Positions 1 through 8,297 are shown, counted from the stretch's first letter. The stretch is DNA of 64,000 nucleotides from Acinetobacter boissieri (GCF_900096955.1 NZ_FMYL01000001.1:310001-374000), one strand, 5' to 3'. Notes: generated by a model from the sequence alone, not told the origin. A program made the numbers and translations.

Positions 1-476
1 CGCTGTGCCTGTTGATAATCCAAGACTTCATCGCCTTGTTGTAACAATAGCAGTTTTTCACTGCGTTTTAGCACAATGCTTGTAAACATCTGTGCTAAAT
101 CATCTAAGTCTAGTTGTTGTAATGCCCATGATGAAGTGATGCTATAGGGCAAATTTGACATGCCTATCTGCTCTGCAAACACCAATGCAGGGTCAACTAC
201 AGGGTTAATCAACACTGATTTCAATCCATATAAACACGCAATGTAATTGGCATAAAAACCACCTAGACTACTCCCTACACAGAAAAACCGATGATTTGGG
301 AACTGTGCCATATAAGAGTGTATATGTTCAATCACTTGACATGGTGGTCGGTTTAAGTCGGGTAAATACACCTTAACATCAGGAAAATATTGCGCACAAT
401 ATTGGCGAAGCAACAACCCTTTTACCGAATGTGCTTGGCTTTGAAAACCATGAAAGTAGATGATTTTATGTTTCAT
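1..476 (-). CDS. YqiA/YcfP-type alpha/beta-hydrolase esterase, 3' end cut by window
   Basis: Only the N-terminal 158 codons are in the window; the rest runs off the left edge. The protein opens with a hydrolase start (KIIYFHGFQS at residues 4-13), carries PDLNRPP near residue 39 and a nucleophile elbow GSSLGG with the likely catalytic Ser70. These match the small UPF0227/YqiA esterase family, which is cytoplasmic and hydrolyses short acyl esters; the natural substrate is not known. The ATG at 476 is the first good start and there is no signal peptide. A gap of about 75 bases separates it from the restriction genes transcribed the same way. Family call is fairly sure, function is general. Confidence 0.75.
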   Translation of the reverse strand, partial: MKHKIIYFHGFQSQAHSVKGLLLRQYCAQYFPDVKVYLPDLNRPPCQVIEHIHSYMAQFPNHRFFCVGSSLGGFYANYIACLYGLKSVLINPVVDPALVFAEQIGMSNLPYSITSSWALQQLDLDDLAQMFTSIVLKRSEKLLLLQQGDEVLDYQQAQ

Positions 477-550
477 GTACTTTCCTTGCAACCTAGTGTG
501 CTAGATTTTGAGTGAGTTCTATACGTTCATCTAAGTGTTCCACTACATTT

Positions 551-1606
551 TTAATGACTACTTTTTGCATGGCCTTGATGAGTGTTTCCATATATATATG
601 GGTAGTCTGGGGTGTGGTCTGCTTTAATGGGGAGTAATATACTCAACTCATCTGCATCACTCGCATAAAAATTTCTAGAATAATCAAATTGACCAGCATT
701 AGATGATTTATGAATTGCCGTTGTTATAAATATCACTGCAAATTTTGGTAGATTTTGAGTATGCACCACTGCCACGTGATCATCTGCCCCGTACTCATAA
801 TTACGATATTTAGCAGAACCAAACATATCAATTGTAATTGTATTAGAGTTAAACACTTGTACGTCATTACTTACCAGTGCGGAAATGCCCATATTAGCTT
901 CTCCCGCAGTTACAAAAGGTAAGTTACCACAAATACGATCAGCAGATTTTAAACGTCTTCCACGTTGAGATCTACCATACAATTGCTGTAAATTAAACTC
1001 CCCCCACTTTATATCTTCCAATTCATCTAAGGCTTTTTGCTCCGTTTGCGTCAACTGATAGTCTTTTAAGCCTGTTGTACAAAGGTAAGCGTTGAGCGTA
1101 GCGAAACGCTCTGCGTTGAGCGTAGCGATAAATTTCTCCATAAATTCATAAGAAATTTGATTATTGATGGTCGGGAGTTGGATTTTTATCCCATTATTTT
1201 TTAATTTTGAACTAGAAAGTTGATTACCATAAGAATAAACATCTTTGAATTTTTTATTTAAAGTCGTAGATAGGAATAAACCAGTCGCATGAGTAAGCTC
1301 CCTATCTTTTAACTTCAATGTATGTACTTTCATTTCCACACTTGCACGGTAAGGGTGATAAAAAGAAATTCCAAAAAAGTTTACACTCAAAAAATTTTTT
1401 AAGTACTTTGCATTTTCGATATGCTCGTTTAAGTAACCTATAATTCCATTATTGGTTACCTGAACAGATATTCTAGGTATCTCTCCTTTTTTCGCTTGTT
1501 GATTATCAATTAAACTACCAGTACCTACATCAAACAACTCACCAATTTCAAACTCTTGCCACTCAATGCCTGCATCTTTTTCCAACTGTTCAAGTTGTTG
1601 TTGCAT
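551..1606 (-). CDS. BcgI-like (type IIB) restriction system specificity subunit
   Basis: 351 residues. Two halves each start with a W-x-E/G-F-x-L/I module (residues 16-25 and 201-210), the pattern of tandem target-recognition domains in type I S and type IIB B subunits. Each domain would read one half of a split DNA target. The linker between them (about residues 150-200) contains an 8-residue tandem repeat (ATLNAERF then ATLNA), encoded by a 24-bp DNA repeat. The gene starts 11 bases after the stop of the nuclease-methylase gene, so the two are one operon. The C-terminus is compact and similar to other BcgI-like subunits as far as I can judge. It could also be called HsdS-like; the fused partner favours type IIB. 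Confidence 0.8.
   Translation of the reverse strand: MQQQLEQLEKDAGIEWQEFEIGELFDVGTGSLIDNQQAKKGEIPRISVQVTNNGIIGYLNEHIENAKYLKNFLSVNFFGISFYHPYRASVEMKVHTLKLKDRELTHATGLFLSTTLNKKFKDVYSYGNQLSSSKLKNNGIKIQLPTINNQISYEFMEKFIATLNAERFATLNAYLCTTGLKDYQLTQTEQKALDELEDIKWGEFNLQQLYGRSQRGRRLKSADRICGNLPFVTAGEANMGISALVSNDVQVFNSNTITIDMFGSAKYRNYEYGADDHVAVVHTQNLPKFAVIFITTAIHKSSNAGQFDYSRNFYASDADELSILLPIKADHTPDYPYIYGNTHQGHAKSSH
1089..1128 (-). repeat. 24-bp direct repeat with internal hairpin in the specificity-subunit linker
   Basis: The 16-mer GCGTTGAGCGTAGCGA (plus strand) occurs at 1089-1104 and again at 1113-1128, a 24-base period equal to 8 codons, so changes in copy number keep the frame. Between the copies, the coding strand reads a hairpin GAGCGT-TTCGCT-ACGCTC. 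The position is the linker between the two target-recognition domains. Confidence 0.85.
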
Positions 1607-1617
1607 TGAGTGGCGAT

Positions 1618-3645
1618 TTACTTTCCCGCATCACCATTATTTTTAAGTAGTTGGTCTACTTCCCATGCTAAATAATCTGCAACTGTTTTTCTAAAATCAT
1701 CAAAAGTTGGCTTAGTATCAATAATTTTATGTTGATCGAAGTTCCAGTCTGCACCAGATGCTGTAATAAAGTCTTCTACATATATGGCATCTAAATTCCA
1801 GTCTGCTTCTACTTTTGCTCGCTTACCTGCTTTATAAATTTTTATAATATCTGCATAACGCTTGGTTGGTTGGTCATTTTCTTGCAAAGCGCGACTAGTA
1901 CGCTTGTAACCATCTTGCCTAAAGTCAATAAATTTTACCGTTTGATCGAAATCATGTGGTTTATGTGCTTCAAATACATAAATACTGGTTTGCACACCTG
2001 CCATAGGCTGAAATAAATCGGTTGGCATTTTCAGACTTGCCAAAAGTGTATGTTTTTTTAAAATGGCTTGATTGCTTTGTATTGCTTTTCCAGACCCTGC
2101 CGAGTCTTGAATAATAATTGCACCTAAGCCCCCTTTTTCCATTTTATCTAAACCAAAGGCAATAAATGGCATACCATTTTCGGTATAGCTAAACGGCGGG
2201 TTTAATAAAAGTTTATTGGCTTTAAAATGTGTATAAAGTTCATCGGGTGTTTTAAATGTGTTGCCTTTTTGAATGTTTGAGCTTCCATCACCACGCATAA
2301 TCATATTGGTGGTTGCAAGGGTATACATTTCAGCGTTTAACTCTACCCCTAACAGTTGTTGTTGTTTTATTTGCTTTATTTTTTCTTCCGCTTGTGTTGT
2401 TTTTTTACCATAGCTTTGTTCTGCGTCATTAATCATCATTTCCATACAAGAGATAAGAAATCCAGCCGAACCTGTAGCCAAATCCATGACTTTTGAATGC
2501 TGATCTACGTTTAAAATAGTAGCCATCATTTTTGTAATATACGGTGGTGTAAGTACAATGCCTATTTCTTTACCATCACCTAGTGCATATTTTAAAAATT
2601 CAGAATACATTTCCCCCATAATATCTAAATGCCCTGCCATTGCATCTATAGATAAGAAAATATTTTCATAAATAAAGGTAAAAATTTGCTTGGTTGTACT
2701 GGCTTCTACAGTCGAAATTATCTTACTGACTTCTTTGTCTAGGGTCGTCAATTCATCTCTGTATGGGTCTTTAGAAATTTCACCAAAACTCGCTAACATG
2801 AGGGCTTGTTTTTTGGCATCAATCTCTCGTGCCGTAAGAAACTCGGTAATTTGGTTAAATACCAAAATACTATCTCTTCGACTCTCTGTTTGTAACCCTT
2901 TAAGCTCTTGTGGTATTAAACCTTCTTGAACTTTCTGACCATGTTTATCAACCACAGGTTGCATGGCAAGCAATGTACCAGACACATACAACACACGCTG
3001 TGGAGCTGTAATGTTGAGGTTGTGCATGAGTTTATTTAATTTTTTAGCGTAGCTTTGTAATTGGGCACGTGAAGAAATTAAAATATCGTGCTTTTCATCT
3101 TCCGTGAGTACAGCGTTGTCGTAAAATACTTTAAATGTGTCTTCATTTTCTAAAAAGTCTAACGTAGATACAGTATCTAATAACTTATATGAGTGTTCTC
3201 CAGAACCATACACATAATACACTTGTATTTTTATTGTTTCCGCACAATCTCCCGAAATGCCTATAGCAATAACATCACGGTATTTAGCAGAAGCAATAAT
3301 ACCTGTTGCATAATACAGTGCCCCATTTACGGCGTAACTCGTCACAGATTTAGGGTCAAACTTTATTTTCCCCTTATTTTCTGAAACAAGGTACTTAGAG
3401 CCTAGTTTATTTTCAATAACTACAGGAATACTCTGATTGTTTTTTAGTAAGCTAAAATCTGGTTTACCAAAGTTAGTTTTATTTTCTGTTTTAGCACGAC
3501 CTTTTAGGGCGTCTTTTAAATGGTCTGGAATAGCAGATTCGGTATAATAATCTTGCTGATTTTTCAAATGAAGCTGTTTAAATTTATCTTTAACCCAATC
3601 ATTTATGTGGTCTTCAAGTTGATATATCACTTGTGTTTGCACCAT
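1618..3645 (-). CDS. BcgI-like type IIB restriction nuclease-adenine methyltransferase fusion
   Basis: 675 residues, close to the length of the BcgI A subunit. The N-terminal part has a PD-(D/E)XK nuclease signature: P62-D63, then E78-x-K80 in IPVVIENKLG. A helical linker follows, and from about residue 330 a gamma-class N6-adenine methyltransferase with SAM motif I (DLATGSAG, 388-395) and catalytic NPPF (482-485). One chain would therefore cut and methylate, guided by the downstream specificity subunit; BcgI-type enzymes cut on both sides of a split target. Both key motifs are intact, so it should be active. Cytoplasmic. The ATG at 3645 is the natural start. No separate restriction or methylase gene is nearby, in agreement with a two-gene type IIB system. 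Confidence 0.85.
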   Translation of the reverse strand: MVQTQVIYQLEDHINDWVKDKFKQLHLKNQQDYYTESAIPDHLKDALKGRAKTENKTNFGKPDFSLLKNNQSIPVVIENKLGSKYLVSENKGKIKFDPKSVTSYAVNGALYYATGIIASAKYRDVIAIGISGDCAETIKIQVYYVYGSGEHSYKLLDTVSTLDFLENEDTFKVFYDNAVLTEDEKHDILISSRAQLQSYAKKLNKLMHNLNITAPQRVLYVSGTLLAMQPVVDKHGQKVQEGLIPQELKGLQTESRRDSILVFNQITEFLTAREIDAKKQALMLASFGEISKDPYRDELTTLDKEVSKIISTVEASTTKQIFTFIYENIFLSIDAMAGHLDIMGEMYSEFLKYALGDGKEIGIVLTPPYITKMMATILNVDQHSKVMDLATGSAGFLISCMEMMINDAEQSYGKKTTQAEEKIKQIKQQQLLGVELNAEMYTLATTNMIMRGDGSSNIQKGNTFKTPDELYTHFKANKLLLNPPFSYTENGMPFIAFGLDKMEKGGLGAIIIQDSAGSGKAIQSNQAILKKHTLLASLKMPTDLFQPMAGVQTSIYVFEAHKPHDFDQTVKFIDFRQDGYKRTSRALQENDQPTKRYADIIKIYKAGKRAKVEADWNLDAIYVEDFITASGADWNFDQHKIIDTKPTFDDFRKTVADYLAWEVDQLLKNNGDAGK

Positions 3646-3772
3646 TTCATCAGCCTATCTGTGTTGTACCCAACCCAAAAAGTGGGCTAAGTCTATATTT
3701 TAATGGGCCTAAATATATCATTTTTTCTATATTTTTATAATCAATCCCTACCGTAAAGGGTAAGACTTTTTA

Positions 3773-3877
3773 TTAGCGAGGAACACCGCCCCACCACGGA
3801 TTAAATAACATACAACCTGACATACTCAGTACAGAAAGAACCAATACACTGGCTAGCATCATTTTGAGCGTTTTCAT
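3773..3877 (-). CDS. 34-residue small lipoprotein
   Basis: A very short gene: ATG at 3877, stop TAA at 3773-3775. The peptide has a charged start (MKTLK), a hydrophobic stretch and a clear lipobox LSMSGC with the acylated Cys at residue 22, leaving a mature peptide of only 13 residues (CMLFNPWWGGVPR). Such tiny membrane-anchored lipoproteins are common but poorly known; some entericidin-like ones sit in toxin/antidote pairs, which is only an analogy here. It lies between the restriction operon and the tnpB element and is read away from tnpB. The ribosome-binding site is weak. Function unknown. Confidence 0.65.
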   Translation of the reverse strand: MKTLKMMLASVLVLSVLSMSGCMLFNPWWGGVPR

Positions 3878-3939
3878 TGGGCGCACTCACTTTAAGAAAA
3901 GCGCTAGCTTAAATCTGCTTTATCAGTTTAGCCGTAAAA

Positions 3940-3959
3940 CCCCGTCCTTTAGGTCGGGG
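3940..3959 (+). repeat. Imperfect hairpin resembling an IS200/IS605-type end
   Basis: CCCCGTCC-TTTA-GGTCGGGG forms an 8-bp stem with one mismatch. The 10-mer AGGTCGGGGA at 3951-3960 recurs at 5154-5163 just after tnpB, so the two copies bracket the gene. Subterminal hairpins of this kind are typical of IS200/IS605-family ends. It may be the left end of the tnpB element or the right end of an older, lost copy. Confidence 0.5.
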
Positions 3960-3976
3960 ATATAAGGCTGTGTGAC

Positions 3977-4027
3977 ATAACCCATAATTCAAAAAATATT
4001 AACAATATTTTTTGAATTATGGGTTAT
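3977..4027. repeat. Perfect 24-bp inverted repeat with a 3-base loop
   Basis: Arms 3977-4000 and 4004-4027 are exact reverse complements and the loop is AAC. It is AT-rich and has no GC-rich stem, so it is not an ordinary terminator. It sits 53 bases before the tnpB start. Confidence 0.95.
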
Positions 4028-4064
4028 TAGGAATACCAAAAACAGTCAAGTAAGCACAATAATT

Positions 4065-4079
4065 TGCTATAATAAGCCT
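4065..4079 (+). promoter_or_regulatory. Extended -10 promoter giving a leaderless tnpB transcript
   Basis: TG-C-TATAAT (4065-4073) is a perfect extended -10 box. It ends six bases before the tnpB ATG at 4080, so transcription would begin at or next to the start codon and the mRNA would have no leader. No Shine-Dalgarno sequence is present, which fits. No good -35 box is seen. Confidence 0.65.
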
Positions 4080-5144
4080 ATGAAAACATTTAAATTACGC
4101 ATAAAAGACAAACATTGTAAGGTACTAGACCAACTCGCATCTGAGGTGAACTTTGTTTGGAATTATGTGAATGATTTGTGTTTTAAGCATCTTAAAAAAA
4201 CAGGTCAATTCTTCTCAGCCTATGATGTTGCCAAATACACTAAAGGCACATCAAAAGAGTGTGGCTTACATAGCCAAACTGTTCAGGCTGTGACAGAAGA
4301 ACTCATTACAAGGCGTAAGCAATTTAAAAAAGCTAAGCTAAATTGGCGTGTAAGCAATAAGAAATCTGCAAGACGTTCACTCGGTTGGATTCCATTTAAA
4401 AAAGTTGCTGTCAAGTATGCTGATGGCTATGTTCAGTATGGTAAACATCAATTCAAACTATGGGACAGTTATGGACTCTCAAAATACAAAGTTAAGACAG
4501 GTGCATTTGTTGAAGATAGTCGTGGGCGTTGGTATGTCTGTTTAGTTGTAGAAGCACCAAAAATAGAGAAAACAACATCAACCACAGCCATTGGCATTGA
4601 TCTAGGGCTAAAAGACCTTGCGACATGCTCAGATGGTGTAAAACTCAAAGCACCTAAAATCTATCGTCAGTATGAACAAAAACTTGGTATCGCCCAAAGA
4701 GCCAACAACAAAAAACGTGTCAAAGCGATTCATGCCAAGATTAAGAATATCAGACAGAATATGTTGCATCAATTCACACATAAACTTGTGAATAGCCATG
4801 CAATGATCATTGTTGGCAATGTAAATGCCAAAGCATTAGCACAGACAAAATTAGCAAAGTCTGTACTCGATGTAAGTTGGACAACCTTTCGAGCCATGCT
4901 CAAGTACAAATGCGAGAACGCAGGCGTATGGTTTGAGGAAGTCAACGAAGCGTATACCACTCAAACGTGTTCGTGCTGTAGCTCACGGCTCAGTAGTCCG
5001 AAAGGTAGAACAGGTCTTGGAATAAGAGAATGGCAGTGCATGGAGTGCGGTACGCTCCATGATCGAGATATAAACTCAGCACTGAATATTCTTGCGCTCG
5101 GACATGAGCGTCTCGCAGGAGGAATCCCTGTCTTGCGAAGCTAA
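4080..5144 (+). CDS. tnpB: Stand-alone TnpB (IS605 OrfB-type) RNA-guided nuclease, unusual RuvC-II motif
   Basis: 354 residues with the TnpB layout: N-terminal DNA/RNA-binding part, RuvC-I Asp174 (GIDLGLKD), C-terminal zinc finger (C297-x2-C300, C320-x2-C323) and RuvC-III HDRDINSA (Asp328/Asp330). TnpB proteins are RNA-guided DNA nucleases of IS200/IS605-family transposons. The RuvC-II site, usually I-x-x-E-(D/N)-L, here reads IIVGNVNA with Gly246 where Glu is expected; E286, E287 or E290 could substitute, as TnpB groups with relocated glutamates are known. No tnpA transposase is nearby, so mobility would need one in trans. Read from a leaderless-type promoter. It lies between the restriction operon and dsbB and is intact from start to stop. 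Confidence 0.9.
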   Translation: MKTFKLRIKDKHCKVLDQLASEVNFVWNYVNDLCFKHLKKTGQFFSAYDVAKYTKGTSKECGLHSQTVQAVTEELITRRKQFKKAKLNWRVSNKKSARRSLGWIPFKKVAVKYADGYVQYGKHQFKLWDSYGLSKYKVKTGAFVEDSRGRWYVCLVVEAPKIEKTTSTTAIGIDLGLKDLATCSDGVKLKAPKIYRQYEQKLGIAQRANNKKRVKAIHAKIKNIRQNMLHQFTHKLVNSHAMIIVGNVNAKALAQTKLAKSVLDVSWTTFRAMLKYKCENAGVWFEEVNEAYTTQTCSCCSSRLSSPKGRTGLGIREWQCMECGTLHDRDINSALNILALGHERLAGGIPVLRS

Positions 5145-5172
5145 TCGCTTCTCAGGTCGGGGAGGATGTCAA
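5050..5172 (+). ncRNA. Candidate omega (reRNA) guide RNA overlapping the tnpB 3' end
   Basis: In TnpB elements the guide RNA comes from the 3' end of tnpB and the transposon right end. Here the stretch after the stop codon ends with CAGGTCGGGGAGGATGTCAA (5153-5172), a right-end-like sequence. The bases after it would be the guide. The boundary is inferred by resemblance only. Confidence 0.4.
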
Positions 5173-5247
5173 GTAGCCACGATAAACGCTTGTAGCAATT
5201 ATGTAACTTATCTGTATAACTATTTCACTAGACGCAATACACTAAAT

Positions 5248-5739
5248 TTAAGCTTTACGCAAAAATTGAGTAAAACTAAAAAATAATAATACTGCAAAAA
5301 AGAGCAATGACCACACAGGCATAGACTGACCTAAAAATGTCCAATCAATTTTTGCACATTCACCAGAGCCTGTGAGTACTTGAGACAACACTTCTTTCAT
5401 TGGCAATACATCAACCAAGTAATTCAATCCAGGGCCACAACTTGGTACTTCGCTCGCAGGGAGGTGTTGAATCCAAACATGTCGTGCTGCAACCGCAAAA
5501 GACCATAAGATACTTAAGGTTGCCAGAAACGCGTAAATGACTCTAAAAATGCGCAGTTTTGGATTATGTAACAATGCAATCAGTGCAAATAAACCCATAA
5601 AAATCAGGCCAACACGCTGAAAAACACACAAAGGGCATGGTTGTAACCCTTTAAAATGCTCTAGATATAAAGCAAATGCCATGCCTACAACAGAAGCGAA
5701 TACTAAAAAAAGATTAACTAAACGATAGCTGAGTTTCAT
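5248..5739 (-). CDS. dsbB: Disulfide bond formation protein DsbB
   Basis: 163 residues, usual DsbB length. Four hydrophobic segments are visible. The first periplasmic loop has the active pair C35-P-L-C38 and the second loop has C101 and C128, the four cysteines that relay electrons from DsbA to quinone in the inner membrane. The C-terminus is hydrophobic then basic. It lies 19 bases downstream of gshA on the same strand and may share its transcript, linking two thiol-redox genes. The stop is about 100 bases from the tnpB stop, and the two genes converge. Confidence 0.92.
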   Translation of the reverse strand: MKLSYRLVNLFLVFASVVGMAFALYLEHFKGLQPCPLCVFQRVGLIFMGLFALIALLHNPKLRIFRVIYAFLATLSILWSFAVAARHVWIQHLPASEVPSCGPGLNYLVDVLPMKEVLSQVLTGSGECAKIDWTFLGQSMPVWSLLFFAVLLFFSFTQFLRKA

Positions 5740-5758
5740 TTTGTACTCTCTAGTTTAC

Positions 5759-7339
5759 TTATGAACGAAACCGACGTAAGTACTCGTCGAAACTAATTAA
5801 ATTTGATTGCTCTAAAGCACGCTGTTGGTGTTTAGACATATAGACTAAATCATCGAAATAATGTTGTTTCTCTAAACTTAGTTCGTGCTTGTCATATACT
5901 TTCGCATGTTGCTCTGCTAAATGTGCCCCCAAAGCCCACGTGCCCCCTTGCTCTAGCATATCTTTAATCACATGTGCAGATAACGTCTGCTCAGGGTCTT
6001 GGACACGCGTATTCATTAAGGCGAGTGCATCTGTATATAGCGTTGAGTCTACACTTTGATCAAACATTTGTGCTAAGGCTTGCATTTGGCTTAAATGCTG
6101 ATTTAGCCAGTCTCTTACACCCATTACACCGTGACCTGTATCAAACGTTGCATCGTCTGCACGACCATTGGCGACAATATTGGCTTGGTTTAATTCTATA
6201 CGTGCTTGCTCTTGCTCAGAAATATATGGGCTTGGGCACAGTAAACAATAAAGTGCAAGCACTTCTAAAAATGCTGCGCTGTGTTCCGTAATACCAATCG
6301 CACAATAAGGGTCTACATCTACAGAACGTAATTCCACATAACCTACGCCACGATCTTTAAGTGCTTGAGATGGCGTTTCGTTCCCTTGAGGTGTTTGCTT
6401 TGGTCTAACAAGGCTATAGTACTCATTTTCAATTTGCAGTGTGTGATCATTCACTTGAATTGGCTCACCTTGTGCATTGTCTAAGCCCAATTTGGTAAAT
6501 GGCTCATACGGTTGCTTCACTGCCTTTTCTAAGCCAGACAAATAGCCATTTAAGTCGTCATAACGAATACCTAATTGTTTTTGTGCCGAATTTTGATAAC
6601 CATATTTACCCATACGCAAAGCAGTGGCATACGGTAAATGTAATGCACCTGCAACAAGACGCTGTAAATCATGCTCACGGTCTAAAACAAAACTACCGCA
6701 CACCGTCGGACTTGCACCAAGTAGAAAAATCACCATAGGCGTATAACGAATAAAATTACGAATTAGCCCAAAATAGCGCTGACTACGATAGTCTTGAAAG
6801 CTCAGATTTTTTAGTGCTGGGTCTTGCTCATTTTGCTGTAGCTGTTCAAATAACGCATCTGAAAAAGATAAATTGTAATGTACCCCTGCAATGGTTTGCA
6901 TACGGCGACCGTAACGCACTGCTAAACCATGTCGATATAAGGTTTTAAAACGTCCGATGTTAGACGTACCATATTGTGCTAAGGGAATATTTTGTTCTTC
7001 TTTATCTAACATACATGGCATAGACATCGGCCATAACCGCTCACCTTTAGGTAAATGCTCATGTGCCACGGCGTGAATGTCTGCTAAATCTGTCAGTGCT
7101 TTTTGAATACTTTGATGTGGCGGTGTAATAAACTCAAGTAAAGCCTCTGAATAGTCTGTTGTAATGTGAGGATGTGTGAGTGCTGCACCCAATGCAGGCG
7201 GATGCGGTTGCTTCGACAAGTAGCCATCGCTTTGCATTCGAAGACTCTCCCGCTCAATACCACGTAGTGTACCTTTTAATAACGATTCACTTAACCATGT
7301 TGGTACAACAAAGCCTGTATTGGCATGTGGCTGGCTCAT
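5759..7339 (-). CDS. gshA: Glutamate-cysteine ligase (gamma-proteobacterial type)
   Basis: 526 residues from the ATG at 7339. A GTG at 7348 is possible, but the GAGTG ahead of the ATG is better spaced. The enzyme joins glutamate and cysteine with ATP, the first step of glutathione synthesis in the cytosol. Family features include the early GIERESLRM segment (about residues 27-35), TDYSEALLEFITPP, QTIAGVHYNLSF and YVELRSVDVDPY, all typical of GshA of gammaproteobacteria. Length fits the family. dsbB follows closely. No truncation is seen. Confidence 0.95.
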   Translation of the reverse strand: MSQPHANTGFVVPTWLSESLLKGTLRGIERESLRMQSDGYLSKQPHPPALGAALTHPHITTDYSEALLEFITPPHQSIQKALTDLADIHAVAHEHLPKGERLWPMSMPCMLDKEEQNIPLAQYGTSNIGRFKTLYRHGLAVRYGRRMQTIAGVHYNLSFSDALFEQLQQNEQDPALKNLSFQDYRSQRYFGLIRNFIRYTPMVIFLLGASPTVCGSFVLDREHDLQRLVAGALHLPYATALRMGKYGYQNSAQKQLGIRYDDLNGYLSGLEKAVKQPYEPFTKLGLDNAQGEPIQVNDHTLQIENEYYSLVRPKQTPQGNETPSQALKDRGVGYVELRSVDVDPYCAIGITEHSAAFLEVLALYCLLCPSPYISEQEQARIELNQANIVANGRADDATFDTGHGVMGVRDWLNQHLSQMQALAQMFDQSVDSTLYTDALALMNTRVQDPEQTLSAHVIKDMLEQGGTWALGAHLAEQHAKVYDKHELSLEKQHYFDDLVYMSKHQQRALEQSNLISFDEYLRRFRS

Positions 7340-7736
7340 AGAATTCACTCACTCATTTAATGCGGTTACAACACATATACGTATGCTATGTTAATTTATA
7401 GCGTATCTTTCGACTGTTTCATTTTGTGGTAAAACACTCAAATTTTAAGAAAATTATAGAAAGTATTTCTATGTTTTATATATACATCACAGCATAAAAA
7501 ACATGTTGTGCTTAAAGATACACAATTTCAGCATAAAATTCATTTTTTAATAAAACATCTCACTCATGTTAAATATAAAAATGTAATTGTTACGTAAAAA
7601 AAGACATATCGCATCAAAAATTAAACAGTATTTAATCTACAACACCAATCATATTTAGGTATAAACAAAGATCACGATTTTTAAAGACGCAACTCTTTGC
7701 GGTTATAGCTCAACGTACATACTTTGGAGTCACCAC
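7340..7736. other. AT-rich intergenic region between gshA and a lipoprotein gene
   Basis: About 400 bases of very AT-rich DNA separating divergent genes, so it must hold two promoters. I see no clear -35/-10 pair or operator that stands out. A good ribosome-binding site (GGAG, 7725-7728) precedes the lipoprotein ATG. Confidence 0.6.
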
Positions 7737-8297
7737 ATGAATACAAAAAAATACCTAAGTTCAGGTATATGCGCTCTGTTGCTGATCACTGCATCGGGCT
7801 GTAGTACTTTACAACCACAAACTTTTAACCAACTTGGAAAATTCTCAACCTATCAACTCAATGAGCAAACATTCCGTGTGAGTGTAAAAACCTCACCAAA
7901 CATGAGTTATGGCACCACCCAAGAAATTACATTAGTCAAAGCAGCCCAAACTGCCATACAACATGGGTTTACTTATTTCAAAATACTCAATGACCCAAGC
8001 AGTAACAACCAACCACCAAGACAAGCGATTGTTTATACAGCCCCCCCACCCATGTTTAGACCTTACGGTTTTTACGGCCCCCGCTCTGCATTTTGGAACA
8101 GCCCATGGGATGATTCTACTCAAGTTGTAAATATTGAACCCAATGAAGTGGCGTATAGCATTACCTGCTATAAAAACACACAAAGTGCGCCTAACGATGC
8201 GTTTAATGCAACCTTGATTTTAAAATCACTCGGTGCAAAATATGGCGTGGCAGAAAATGGTGATATATTAAAACCAGAACCCCAAAAAATATCATAA
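7737..8297 (+). CDS. Lipoprotein of the CC0125/CC1285-like family
   Basis: 186 residues with a signal peptide and lipobox ITASGC (Cys at residue 22). The mature part has a segment on conserved amino acids around ITLVKAAQTAIQHGFTYFKI, then a Pro/Tyr/Gly-rich stretch (APPPMFRPYGFYGP), and a C-terminal region predicting beta strands. This resembles the CC0125/CC1285 lipoprotein family, whose role is unknown. The sorting residues after Cys are Ser-Thr, not Asp, so outer-membrane placement is likely. It is 23 bases before the DUF445 gene and may be co-transcribed with it. Confidence 0.75.
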   Translation: MNTKKYLSSGICALLLITASGCSTLQPQTFNQLGKFSTYQLNEQTFRVSVKTSPNMSYGTTQEITLVKAAQTAIQHGFTYFKILNDPSSNNQPPRQAIVYTAPPPMFRPYGFYGPRSAFWNSPWDDSTQVVNIEPNEVAYSITCYKNTQSAPNDAFNATLILKSLGAKYGVAENGDILKPEPQKIS

